Position numbers and translations under genes: made by a program | Notes under the pieces: model-generated | Told to the model about the DNA's origin: nothing | The model's database searches: none | The model's input: only the letters and a program-made list of their open reading frames with translations | DNA from: Caenorhabditis elegans | Taxonomy: Eukaryota > Nematoda > Chromadorea > Rhabditida > Rhabditidae | DNA: 64,000 nucleotides | Assembly (NCBI RefSeq): GCF_000002985.6 | Contig: NC_003279.8 | Span: forward strand, 13,578,001-13,642,000 | Direction of reading: 5' to 3' | Shown here: positions 50,409 to 61,303 of the stretch, piece after piece | Layout: every line of letters begins with the position of its first letter | Position numbering within the stretch: the first letter of the stretch is position 1

Positions 50409-51232
50409 TCTGTTATTTTATATAATATTACAACAAGTCGAGTGGTTCTGCAATGATAATCAATAGAAATCAATAAAATTTGATAGAGCAAAAGTTTACA
50501 CATTTCCTGCGAAACAAAGTGGGAAACGCCTTGAGAATTAATTAAATTAAATATTTATCTAATTTTTAACAAAGAAAAATCATTAAAAATCGATTTATTT
50601 CAACGAAAAAGCGGAAAAATCACGAAATCCCGTGAGAGAAATAAATTTCGTTTTTAAAGGCGCACGCCGTAAATCGACAGGTGGGTCTCGGCGCGATAGT
50701 TTGACAGACCCGCGAAGTTTGAATTAGGAAATTTTATTTTGCAATTTTTGATGGTTTTCCATATTTTTCGACAATTTCCTCAAGTTTTATAGCTTCTTAA
50801 TTCATTTTATGATCAAAATTTCAAACTTGATGGCTAAAAGCTAGATTTCAAGTCAAAAAATCTAATTTTCCACCTGAAAAGCCCTGTAAAACGCATTTTT
50901 TGAGAATAAACAGAAATTTCATCTAATTTAACTTATTCCAAAGATTTTTATCGAAAACTTCCAATTTCCAATTCCCCTGTCAGTTCCTTAACGACACGAC
51001 TGACCTCTTGGACGTCCCGCAGCTGTCATTTCGCTCAGGAGGAGCGCGCGCGCGGAGGGGCAATGCACATCTGTGTCCGCCTCGCTCAATTGATTTCGTA
51101 TTCTTCCTTTCCTCCTACATGTATTTATATACACATCCTTTTCTCAAATATTGTTCATTCAATGTACTTCTCACGCTTCTTCCACTTCTTTTCTCTGCGA
51201 GTCACATCAAAATTTCCAATTTTCAGCAAAAA
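50409..51232. promoter_or_regulatory. Divergent promoter region between NSA2 and unc-59
   Basis: About 820 bp between two divergent genes, free of the intron modules. Near unc-59 there is a GC-rich patch (GAGCGCGCGCGCGGAGGGGC at 51,041-51,060). A TTTTCAG acceptor ends at 51,226, 6 bp before the unc-59 ATG, so an outron is likely. The transcription start sites themselves cannot be read off. Confidence 0.6.
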
Positions 51233-54200
51233 ATGAGCAGTCGGACTGCAAATAGCTCGTCTAGAAACGATGAATCTTTGAGAACCGGGCAGCACAAAGA
51301 AAATCCGAATTACTGGGGATTCGCCAACTTCCCGAATCAAGTCTTCCGTCGAGCCGTCAAGAATGGCTTCGATTTTACGCTAATGGTTGTTGGTGAGGCT
51401 CCCGCACTACAAACTACAAAATTTCCCCCTAATTTCTCCTTTTTTTTTCTTTCAGGACGCAGTGGTCTGGGCAAATCGACATTCATCAACACTCTGTTCC
51501 TGGCGGAAATCAACAACTTGAACGAAAAAGAGTCGGCGCCGACTCATCCTCATCCGTCTACTGTTCGGGTTGAGGAAAAACTCGTGAAACTCGTGGAGAA
51601 CAGTGTTTCACTTAATTTGACACTTGTCGACACTCCTGGCTTTGGGGATGCTGTCAATAATTCAAAGTGGTGAGGAAAACAAAGGAAATTAATCACTGAA
51701 AACTGCGAAATTCGGTACAAATCGGGTTGGCTGAGGCTCTCAGGCTACAAACTACAAAATTTGCTGAGCCTCAACCAATTTGCCACGTGGCATAGCCCCG
51801 ATTGTTTGAATTTTCGCCTGAAAAGAGTGCCACGTGGCAGACTTCGTTGAGGCTATGACTACAAACTACAATTTTCGTTTAGCCTCACCCAGTTTTCCAC
51901 GTGGATTTTTCTAGTTTTCTTCCATTTGGCACCATGACAGTCGATTTTTCCATGAATTTTAAAGGAAAATTTTACAAAAAGCACTATAAAATCGTTAAAT
52001 TAATGAAAAACGCCTGAAATTTCGAATTTTTCTTGATTTTTAGGCAGAAACACCAAGCAATTCGATACAAATCTGGTTGGTTGAGGCTCTGGCTACAAAC
52101 TACAATCTTTGCTGAGCCTCAACCAATTTTCCACGTGTACCTGAGATTTGAACACACACATGCCTCTTGTCCCGAAATCTTGAAAATTTGAATTTTTGAG
52201 TGGAAAAAGTGCCACGTGGCAACTGAACCCGTACAAAGTGTTTATTTTGGGTGAGGCTATGACTACAAACTACAGTTTCTGTTTAGCCTCAACCAATGTA
52301 ACGTATGGTTTGGTTGAGGCTAAGACTACAAACTACAGTTTCTGTTTAGCCTCAACCAATGTAACGCATGGTTTGGTTGAGGCTAAGACTACAAACTACA
52401 GTTTCTGTTTAGCCTCAACCAATGTAACGTATGGTTTGGTTGAGGCTAAGACTACAAACTACAGTTTCTGTTTAGCCTCAACCAATGTAACGTATGGTTT
52501 GGTTGAGGCTAAGACTACAAACTACAGTTTCTGTTTAGCCTCAACCAATGTAACGCATGGTTTGGTTGAGGCTAAGACTACAAACTACAGTTTCTGTTTA
52601 GCCTCAACCAATGTAACGCATGGTTTGGTTGAGGCTAAGACTACAAACTACACTTTTTGCAGCCTCACCCAGTGGATTTTTCTAGTTTTTCTTCATTTGG
52701 CACGATGAAATTCGGTTTTTTCGAGAATTTTGAAGGAAAATTTGACAAAAAACGCTTGAAATTTCAAAAAAGCACTAAAAAAAACCGCCTAAAAATAATA
52801 AAAAACGCCTGAAATTTTGAATTTCTTGATTTTTCATTCTGAAAATCCAGATTTTCACAGAAATGAGCATTTTCGAACAAAAACCAAGCAAAACCACATG
52901 GCAACTGACCCCGGGTAAAAGTGTAATATTTAGTTGAGGCTCTGACTACAAACTACACTTTTCCACGTGGATTTTTCTACTTTTCTTCCATTTGGCACGA
53001 TAAAATTCGATTTTTTCGAAAATTTTGAAGAAAAATTTGACAAAAAACACTTGAAATTTCAGAAAAAGGGTCTAAAAATAATGAAAAACTACAAACTACA
53101 AACTTTGATGAGCCTCAACCAATTTGCCACGTGGCATAGCCACAAAAGCTTAAAATTTTTGAATTTTTGACTGAAAAAATGCCACGTGGCAGAATTGGTA
53201 GAGGCTCATACTACAAACTACAAATTTTTGTTTAGCCTCACCCACTTTTCCACGTGGATTTTTCTCATTTTCCTTGATTTGACACGATTTTTTCGAGAAT
53301 TTTAAAGAAAAATTTGACAAAAAACAGTTGTAATTAGAGTTTTAACCTGGAAATTTCAAAATAGCACTATAAAAACCCTTGAAATTTCAAATTAGTTGGG
53401 TTTTACCCTGAAAAATCCAGATTTTCATAAAAATGAACATTTTTCTGCATAAAAACCAAGCAAAACATGTCTTAATTTTCAGCTGGGAGCCAATAGTGAA
53501 CTACGTGGAGAGCAAGTTCTTTGAGCAATTCTGTGAAGAGACACGTATCGATAGAGGAGAGAAGATTGTCGATAAATGTGTTCATCTCTGTTTGTACTTC
53601 ATTGAACCATCTGGACACGGCCTGAAACCAATCGATATTGAACTGATGAAGCATCTTCATGGACGTGTTAATATAGTTCCAGTTATTTCAAAAGCTGATT
53701 GTTTGACACGTGATGAGCTTCTCCGTTTCAAGAAACAAATTGTCAAGGATGCGGAGACGGCGGAGATTAAGCTGTACAAGTTCCCAGAGCTCGAGGATCC
53801 ATATACGGATAAAGTTGCAATTGAAAAACTTCGAAAAGCACTTCCATTCGCAATTATTGGCTCGAATATGTTGAAGGAAAAGGATGGAAAAAAGATTAGA
53901 TATCGAGAATATCCATGGGGAACTGTTGAAGTTGAGAATATGCAACATAATGATTTTCTAACACTTCGTGATATGATTATTCGAACTAATTTGATTGATA
54001 TGATTGATGTTACACGTAATGTTCATTATGAGAATTTCCGATTCCGTCAAATGGAGGGTTTGCCGAAGAATGAGAAGAATCGGTGAGGCTCATAGACTAC
54101 AAAGACTACAATTTTTGGGGGTTTTTTTCAGTGATCCATTCACTCATCTTGAGGAGGAGAGACGTCAGAAGGAGCAAGATTTGGATGAGAAGCGGAATAC

Positions 54201-55270
54201 GTTGGAGAAGGTACAAACTACAACTCAGACTACAAACTACACTCTAAAATCGAAAATGTGTGCCACGTGGCTCATGTAGGCTACAAACTACAACCTTCTT
54301 TCAGCCTCAATCGAATATTCTTCCAAAAACTGTTTAATTTAGAAAAATTTGAATGCCTCGCAACTTTCTTCACTACAAACTACAAACTTTTTAGAGCCTC
54401 AACCAAATTTCATATTTTCCCTCTAAAAAGCCACGTGGATTCTCCTAGACTACAAACTACGCAGTTTGAACAAGTATCCACGTGGATTTGTGACAGCTTT
54501 AGACTACAAACTACAATTTTCGTTGGGCCTCAACCAACTACAAACTACAAATTTTTTTTCATAATTTTACAAAAAAAAGTCCATTTGGAAGAACAAGTTC
54601 TGTTAAACCAGTTATTCACGTGGATGATTAGACTACAAACTACAAAATTTGGTTTAGCCTCACTCAATTGATTTTTAAACCCAAACTATAAACTACAAAA
54701 GTATTAAGCTTATTTCCAAGAAAGACTACAAACTACACATTTTAGCCTCAACCAATTGTGAATATCTTCAATTTTTGCCCGAAATAAGACTACAAACTAC
54801 ACATTTTAGCCTCAACCAATTTTGAATATCTTCAAGTTTTGCCCGAAATAAGACTACAAACTACACATTTTAGCCTCAACCAATTGTGAATATCTTCAAT
54901 TTTTGCCCGAAAAGACTACAAACTACAAATTTTTCTTTTTCAGGTATTCACTGAGAAAACGTCTGCTCGTAAGAAGCGAAGTGATGAGAGAATGTCTGCT
55001 CTCGAAGAGCTCGAACAACAAAATAAGCAGAAAATCGATGCGAAACGTGCAGAAATCATTCGTCTCCGCCACGAGATTAGTGAACTTAAAAATGGAAATC
55101 TGACGTCATCACAGACATCGTTGGCTATGTACAATGAGAATAATCACTCGCAGAATTCCACGTTGAACTCCACCACAAAATCGAGTCCCCCGCCGACGAG
55201 TGCCACGTCATCATCGTCTGGAACAATGAAGAAACGAATGGGCGGTCTCGGATTGTTTAATCGAAACTAA
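51233..55270 (+). CDS. unc-59: Septin UNC-59
   Basis: This septin GTPase forms filaments with UNC-61 and acts in cytokinesis and morphogenesis. Five exons (51233-51392, 51456-51669, 53483-54082, 54132-54210, 54944-55270) join in phase to 459 residues. The G domain shows the P-loop GRSGLGKST (residues 54-62), the G3 motif DTPGFGD and the G4-type motif SKAD. The septin element covers ALPFAIIGSN and YPWGTVEVEN to the RD-containing region. A C-terminal coiled coil runs from about residue 325 (THLEEERRQKEQDLDEKR) to about 410. The tail is Ser/Thr/Pro-rich and ends GLGLFNRN. Donors of exons 1 and 3 are GTGAGGCT, identical to the repeat arm, and the exon 4 donor runs into GTACAAACTACAA. Intron 2 (1.8 kb) and intron 4 carry large module arrays. 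Confidence 0.97.
52245..52665 (+). repeat. 63-bp tandem array of hairpin modules in unc-59 intron 2
   Basis: Six nearly identical 63-bp units: GGTTTGGTTGAGGCTAAGAC, TACAAACTACAGTTTCTG, TTTAGCCTCAACCAATG, TAACG(C/T)AT. Because 63 is a multiple of three, the array is open in one frame and yields a meaningless ORF. Confidence 0.95.
54715..54935 (+). repeat. About 62-bp tandem repeat in unc-59 intron 4
   Basis: Three units of AAGACTACAAACTACACATT, TTAGCCTCAACCAATT and GAATATCTTCAATTTTTGCC, ending just before the acceptor of exon 5. Confidence 0.88.
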
Positions 55271-56455
55271 TTCCCTCATTTTTTAAACGAAAATTCGAAT
55301 TAATTTAAATTTAACCCTTTCTAACTACAATTTTCCCCGTTGTAAATGGTCAATTCACAATTATTGATTATTTCTTCAATTTTTATTGTACAATCCTTCT
55401 CTCTTCGCATAATTTAAACATTTTACTCTTTAAACCATTTTTTCGCTGAAAAAAATGTTTTTGTTTCGAAGTGCCTGTCATAAAATGATCATTTAAGAAA
55501 GGTCTAGAATTTTTGAAAGCAGCAGACAAATAACACATGTTTCAGATGTATTTACAATCTTCAATATGGGGTACTGTAGCCTAGAAAATACGCAGCTTCT
55601 CGTCTTTGCATCGGATTCAGGGATAAAATTCAAAAAGCTCCAAATTTTCGGAAACCATCTGGATTAGAATAAAAAAGGGCGGTCGCTGGATCTGAATTTC
55701 TGAAAATCTGTAAAAATTACGATAAAATCAAGTTTTCTGCGAATTTCTGGCAGGAAAAGATGATTTTCTGAATCTTTAGTAACGTTGTGAAAATATTTTC
55801 ACGACACTTTTACTATGGGAACCATACACTCTTGATGGAAACCTGTATTTCGGGCTTCTTTTGTCAATTTTAGAAAGTTTATGCCCTTTTCTAGGCCACA
55901 CAAAAGAAGAAAATATTCCAAGCAATAGAAAAAATATACAACAGTTTTCGAATGTTCTGTCACTAAGAAAAACCATGTTCAATACTCCGTCTTTTTCATT
56001 TAAAGAAAGAATCATAATAGGCCATCACAGGTATTCTGAAGGCACTCTAGCCATTTGAAACGGCTAGGGTGCCTTTTGAATACATGTGATAAAAAAAATC
56101 ATACACACTGATGACAATAATTGGAATAAAAACACATTAACATACTCAGCAAAATCTTTCTGAATTTTATACTTCAACTATTCTAATTTTTTAAATCTTC
56201 ACCCGCCCTTTTTCAGAAAAAAAATTGAAATATCAATAATTTTCCACCAATTCCACCAAAAAATTCAAATTTTGTACAAAAAACCCTCATTCATCAAATT
56301 ATTCTAATTTTTTAAATCTTCACCCGCCCTTTTTCAGAAAAAAAAAATTAAAATATCAATAATTTTCCACCAATTCCACCAAAAAATTCAAATTTTGCCC
56401 ATTTTTAGCATTTTTCCACCCATTTTTTGAGAAAATGATTTTTTCTCATTTCAAA
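55271..56455. repeat. unc-59 3' region and intergenic repeats
   Basis: No gene recognised, and no GAGGCT/TTTGTAGT modules. A hairpin GGCACTCTAGCC / GGCTAGGGTGCC lies at about 56,040-56,074, inside a larger foldback with GTATTCTGAAGG and CTTTTGAATAC. 56,178-56,400 is a tandem duplication of about 120 bp (TTAAATCTTCACCCGCCCTT in both copies). Confidence 0.65.
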
Positions 56456-56507
56456 TCAATTTTCAGAAAAAATTTGCTGAACATATAGAAGATAATAAAA
56501 TAACGAA

Positions 56508-56717
56508 TCAATCAATAATCTCCAATTCGAGTTTGGCGAGATAAAAGGTGAGCTTGGCCTTTCTTCCGTTTCGAATAAAAACGATTTTGCCCTCCTCATC
56601 ACCGGCCTCATCACTGTCCTCATCATCGTCGGCGGCCTCATCACCTTTGCCGACGGCCTCGTTGTAGTAAACGAGAAGTTTACCCATTACTTTATATCCA
56701 TTCCGAGTACTTGTCAC
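56508..56717 (-). CDS. Small acidic hypothetical protein or terminal exon
   Basis: Not recognised. The frame encodes about 69 residues from an ATG at 56,717. It may instead be a terminal exon, because an AACAG acceptor-like sequence lies just upstream and the frame stays open through ITVTSTRNGYKVMGK. It has a strongly acidic centre (GDEAADDDEDSDEAGDEEG) between two short beta-like segments (GKLLVYYNE and GKIVFIRNGRKAKLTFYLAK) and ends LELEIID followed by a stop. The composition and the high GC relative to its flanks favour real coding sequence. No function is proposed. Confidence 0.45.
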   Translation of the reverse strand: MTSTRNGYKVMGKLLVYYNEAVGKGDEAADDDEDSDEAGDEEGKIVFIRNGRKAKLTFYLAKLELEIID

Positions 56718-56754
56718 TGTTATTTCTGTTTTTTGAAATGCTTGGTTTGCCAGG

Positions 56755-56910
56755 AACGAGGATTTTTTTTGAAAATATTTTGGCGGGAATTCAAATTTTA
56801 ATTTTTTTTTGAAAATATGTTTTGGCGGGAATTCAAAAATTTAATTTTTTTTTGAAAATATTTTTTGGCGGGAATTCAAAAATATAATATTTTTGAAAAT
56901 ATTTTTTTTG
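56755..56910. repeat. Three-copy repeat related to the 32-bp satellite
   Basis: Three units of about 55 bp share TTTTTTTGAAAATATTTT, GGCGGGAATTCAAA and an A/T spacer. GGCGGGAATTC is the inverse of GAATTCCCGCC, the core of the 32-bp satellite unit at 32-36 kb. Confidence 0.7.
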
Positions 56911-57041
56911 CGTAACAATTAGTGTGATGTAATCTCTAACATAGACGTGGTGTGCCACAGCATTACAAAGACATATAGATCGATAAAGTGTTAGAATAGA
57001 GTGCCGTGCTGTCTCATTCATTCATAGCCCATCCCTGTAGA

Positions 57042-57958
57042 ATGTCAGCTGTAACCCCATTTCCATTGTGCAATCTCCCATTACTTCCACTTAGAGAAGT
57101 ATTTGATTCCATGCAAACCCGCGGTATGTAAGTTGTTTTTTTTTTAATTTTTTAAGTGACTCTGTCAATATCTTAAGGTTTCTTCTTCTTCACACTTCTC
57201 CTCAAAACACCAAGCAACTGATCAAAAAGAACATCAGAAATTTCAAACACGTCAAGAACAGTGCAAAGAGCGAATTGTATACGTCACTGTAACAGCTGAA
57301 CATAACCATTTTGAGGTGGTCGATGGTTACGACAGGAAACGAGCGGTATACAGAGGAAACAACATAAACCAAGCTCTTCAAACTATCAAATGTTTGAAGG
57401 ATAACTTTAGATGTGAACGAATGACATTGCTTGATATAACTGATCAAGAGGAAAATGATACCCGTCAAATGGTTACTTTTCTTAAAGACAGGTTTTTCAT
57501 TTCTAGAATGAGATTCAAGAATGAAAGTATATCCAGTGATTTGTTTAATTGGATAAGAGAATTGTCGAAGTGATGTAAACATTTCCGTTACAAAACCACA
57601 AGCCATTAATGTTAACAACTGGAATGTGCTTGGAACCCTGATTAACTATAATTTCGACGGAGTAAACTTTTCCAGTCAACAAATGAATTTGCTATTGAAG
57701 GTGCTGAAAGAAAACAACAACTATATTCGTATTTTGATGTCTAACATGGAGAACAGTCTGGATTTATCAGTGGTTGTTGCGGATACAGGATCTACAGCGA
57801 GAATGAAAGAATACCGTGTTTATGATCCTTCAACTAAAAGTTTTACAACGACATTCAAGCCAATGGACTCCAGATTTATCATGAAGAACAACGACGGTGG
57901 TTGCATGAGTATCTCAGTTGAAAAGAACGGACTCAAACTCACTTCTTTTAGTGCGTGA
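57042..57958 (+). pseudogene. Broken F-box (fbxb-like) gene
   Basis: The start resembles nematode F-box proteins (PFPLCNLPLLPLREVFDSM), and is followed by a stop/possible intron. Then come TKQLIKKNIRNFKHVKNS in one frame, VTVTAEHNHFEVVDGYDRKR to LFNWIRELS in a second, and SDVNISVTKPQ to a C-terminal FBA_2-like region (NFDGVNFSSQQMNLLLKVLK) in a third. At least two frame changes, near 57,275 and 57,567, are therefore needed to read through. F-box proteins of this group are substrate adaptors of SCF ubiquitin ligases and evolve quickly with many pseudogenes. A functional gene with small unannotated introns is less likely. Sequence error is an alternative. Confidence 0.7.
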
Positions 57959-59982
57959 GACTTCTTCTAATTCTAGGTTTTGTAGCCCATTGCTTTATTC
58001 GTCAATTATTTTTCAACCCACGCGTTTTGTTTTAAATTTAATTTTTGGTTTAATCTTCGAAATCAGCGCCAAATTTGGAGTGACTACCTTTTTGAGAAGG
58101 ATTTGAGAAGGATATAGACAGATTTTGATTTAAACATTACAAAAATGATTCAAGGCACGAACCCCTAATAATATTGTTTTTCACAGTAATTTCCTTATTG
58201 AGCAAATAAATGTTTTAATATGTATCTGTTCTGGCGGCAATAAAACACCGAAATACATCATTTCGTTTAAGCGATACATCTTTTCGGGCTAACAAGATAT
58301 CGAAAAACGACAAACTATAAAAATGTTGAGCTTAACTTACACATCATGAATTTAAAAGCAATAAATTGTCAACTGCGTTCAACATTTTAATGTGATCATT
58401 CAAAGTCTGGGTTCATAAGTAGATAATCATAAGGTCTTTCTTTGAAAAATCTAAGTGGATTTCAATATTTTTTGGCACAAAAGCGTTATTGAGCAGTTAT
58501 ACAGTGGGACCTTAGCACAAAACTTAACAGCTTAAAAATTTTTGGAAACAAAATTTGGGGGGACCCTTAAGCGTGAAACCTGTTGAACACCAACCAATTT
58601 GACTAGATCGATAGAATATGAAATTCTAAGCATTTTTGTCTGTTACACCAACTTTCTATCTTTCCTCCCAGCCGAGATACACCACTCTGAAGTTTTGCTT
58701 GTCTGCGCTCTCCCCTCCCCCCACACTCTCTCGCCCTCAAAACTTTGAAGCGATGTATCTCGGCGGGGATGAAAGATAGAAAGTTGGTTTAACAGACAAA
58801 AATGATCAGAATTCAATTTTCTATCGATTAGTATAAGTTTTAAAGTATAATCAAAAAATTTCAGTTCGCAACCTTCCTTATAATTGCATACAATAGTATT
58901 CACAATCCACTCAAATCAAGGTCATCTTTTTTTTGTATTTTCGAACAAATCAGTGCCTTGATGTTCTTCTTTTCTTCCAAATGGGTGCGTGCCAAATTGA
59001 TAAGAAATGATTGATAAGGGAGACAAATGAGAACACCCAAACGAACCTTTTAGTTAATTTCTCCCTTTTTCCGCGAATTGGTTTGAAGGTTAAATGGCAA
59101 CAAACTTGACTTGAAATACAAAACTACAAAAAATTCAGGCAAAAGTATTAAATGTTGCAATAAAAATTTTAAACTATTGTAACACCTCGGAAAAAGAGCG
59201 CTAGGAAAGAATTGTCAACTAACAAAATGTAGAACATTTAATTTCCTATATTTTGTTAGTTAATTACTTTTTGATAGCTTTCCTCCCCGCCGAGATATGC
59301 GGCTTCAAAGTTTAGAAGGCGAGAGAGTGTGTAGGGAGGGGAGAGTGCAGACAGTCAATGCACTCTCCCCACTCTCCCCACACCCCACACTCTCTCACCT
59401 TCCAAACTTCAAGGCTGTATATCTCGGCGGGGAGAAGACTTAGAAAGTTGGTGTAAGAGACAAAAATGCTTAAAATTTTACGCTCTATTGGCTCAAGTAA
59501 AGTTTGGAGCGTTTTGAGACAAAAATAATTTCTGGAAAAAAAACAATTTTCATAAATACAATAATAAGTTTTAAATTCATTGCTAGATACCAAAATTCTA
59601 AGCATTTTTGTTTTTTACGCCATGTTTCTAACTGCCCGCATTGCAGAGTTACACGCGTTCAAAGATTTAAGGGTGAGAGAGTGTGGGGGGAGGGGAGAGC
59701 GCAGACACTCAAAACTTGAAAGCTCCGTATCTCCGCGGGGAGGAGAGATAAACTATAATATTGGTGTAAAAGACGAAAATGTTTAGAATCAAATTTTCTA
59801 TCCATTAATTTAATAATCAAACCAAAGTTGCGAAAATAATTTTTTTTCGAAAAAATAAACATTTATTCAATGGAATATATAACGAAATACTGCACATTTT
59901 CTGAGATTTGTGTTCAATAAGTTAGAGGTAGATTGGTATATTATGACTATTTTGAGTTACACATCTTCCACAACAATAGGTT
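57959..59982. repeat. Intergenic region with C-rich foldback elements
   Basis: No gene seen. It contains three or more copies of a foldback of about 160-200 bp, at about 58,640-58,800, 59,270-59,470 and 59,580-59,790. Each has arms TCTCCTCCCCGCCGAGATA and its inverse TATCTCGGCGGGGAGGAGA around a CACTCTCCCCTCCCC / ACACTCTCTC centre. The outer ends are ACACCAACTTTCTATC, TTTTTGTCTTTTA and ATTCTAAGCA. The rest (57,960-58,600; 58,850-59,250) is unremarkable A/T-rich DNA. Confidence 0.75.
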
Positions 59983-61303
59983 CTACTCATCCTCCTTTGG
60001 ACAGCAACGAAGCTGGATTTCGTCGTCGAAGAGGCTATGTGAGCACATTTCAGTGAGGAGAGTATCTGGAAACATGATATATTGCTTATTTACTTTTTAT
60101 TTGTTAATTGACAACTTTTTCATAGCTCTTTCCGTTTTTAAGTAAAAATTCCAATACTTTTTTGGTTTAAAAATTATTCATATTCTAATTCATTCGATAG
60201 AAAATAAAATTCTAAACACTTTTGTCTTTTACACCAATTTTCTGTCTCTTCTCCCCGCGGAGATACACCGCTTTGAAGTTTCAGCTGTCTGCACTCTCCC
60301 CTCCCCTCACACTCTCTCGCCTGCAAAACTTTGAAGCGGTGTATTTCAGCGGGGAGAGGAGATGGAAAGAAAATTCAAAAACTAATGGTGCGTCCATAGT
60401 CTGCGGAAAAACCGGAGTTCCTCGCTTTTTTTTTCCTCAAAATTCAAAAAAGTAGGCGTGGCCAACCAATCAGCTGTTGTTTCTTGTTTTCCCATTGCTC
60501 AGCTTAAAATTTTACAGCCTCTAATTGGTTGAACACGCCCACTATTTTGAAATTGACCAATAACAAAGCGAGAAACCCCTTGTTTTTTTCCGCCGACTGT
60601 GGACGCTTCCGCACGCGGGAAATTCCCGTTTTCCGCAGACTATGAACGCACCATAATATACGCAGAATTTTCATCTCTATCCATTGGCATATTGATTTAA
60701 AAATTTTTTAAAAATGTGTAAAAAATTTAGTTTTTCAAATTTTTTTTCAGAATTTTTTCTTTTAAAATTTAACTGAATCGATAGAAAATAAAATTCTAAG
60801 TATTTTTGTCTTTTACACCATTTCTCTATCTCTCCTCCCCACCGAGATACACCGCTTTGAAGTTTCACCTGTCTGCACTCTCCCCTCACCCCACACTCTC
60901 TTGCCTCAAAAACTTTGAAAGCTTGTAACTCTGCGGGGAGGCAAGCTAGAAAACTGGTGTAAAAGACAAAAATGCTTAGAATTTTGTGTTCTATCGATTT
61001 TCATCGCTTACCATCAGAAATTGTGCACATTTTTGGGCAAAGCATCTGAAGCTTTCTCACAATCTTTGTTCCACAATGCTTCTGGCCATGATGGCGATGA
61101 CGACGGTGACGACGTTGTTCCCTTACTTTAATGACCTGTTTCACCAAGTCCATGGCTTCTTCCGGTGAGTAGCTCAATTCTTCTGAGACTTCATCGGAGC
61201 TGTTGACCCCATTTTCCGATGCTCTGAAGATTCGGGGCATCGAAAATCCGACGGTAACAAAAATAACCAATAGCAGAAGCAGGATTAAGCAGGTATTCGC
61301 CAT
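59983..61303 (-). CDS. ins-33: Insulin-like peptide precursor
   Basis: Two minus-strand exons (61303-61012 and 60065-59983) join in phase to 124 residues. A signal peptide (MANTCLILLLLLVIFVTVGFS) is followed by an acidic pro-region and a basic stretch REQRRHRRHRHHG suited to convertase cleavage. The B chain is CGTKIVRKLQMLC plus an extra CPKMC cysteine. The A chain is encoded by exon 2 (LLTEMCSHSLFDDEIQLRCC). A6 and A11 are Met and Leu rather than Cys, while an extra Cys follows A20. This is the worm arrangement in which one intrachain disulphide is replaced by hydrophobic residues and an extra interchain bond is added. Almost no C-peptide separates B and A. The 946-bp intron contains foldback elements. 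The likely role is a secreted ligand of the DAF-2 pathway, but agonist or antagonist cannot be told from sequence. Confidence 0.9.
60225..60375. mobile_element. C-rich foldback copy in the ins-33 intron
   Basis: Same family as at 58,640: CTCCCCGCGGAGATACACCG and TGTATTTCAGCGGGGAGAGG arms around CACTCTCCCCTCCCC. A further copy lies at about 60,780-60,990 in the same intron, ending next to the exon 1 donor. Confidence 0.75.
60383..60655. mobile_element. MITE-like element with GGTGCGTCCATAG ends in the ins-33 intron
   Basis: Terminal inverted repeats TGGTGCGTCCATAGTCTGCG and CGCAGACTATGAACGCACCA are flanked by TAA on both sides, a possible 3-bp target duplication. The interior contains the CCAATCAGC / GGCGTGG motif seen in the agef-1 foldbacks. 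There is no ORF. Confidence 0.78.

Noticed and set aside
51008..51232. Upstream in-frame extension of unc-59
   Set aside because: The frame is open upstream, but a TTTTCAG acceptor 6 bp before the ATG at 51,233 and the 459-residue length fit the shorter start.
52196..52708. 170-codon ORF with a repeating 21-residue unit
   Set aside because: The 63-bp module array in an unc-59 intron is in-frame by length; there is no start context or homology.
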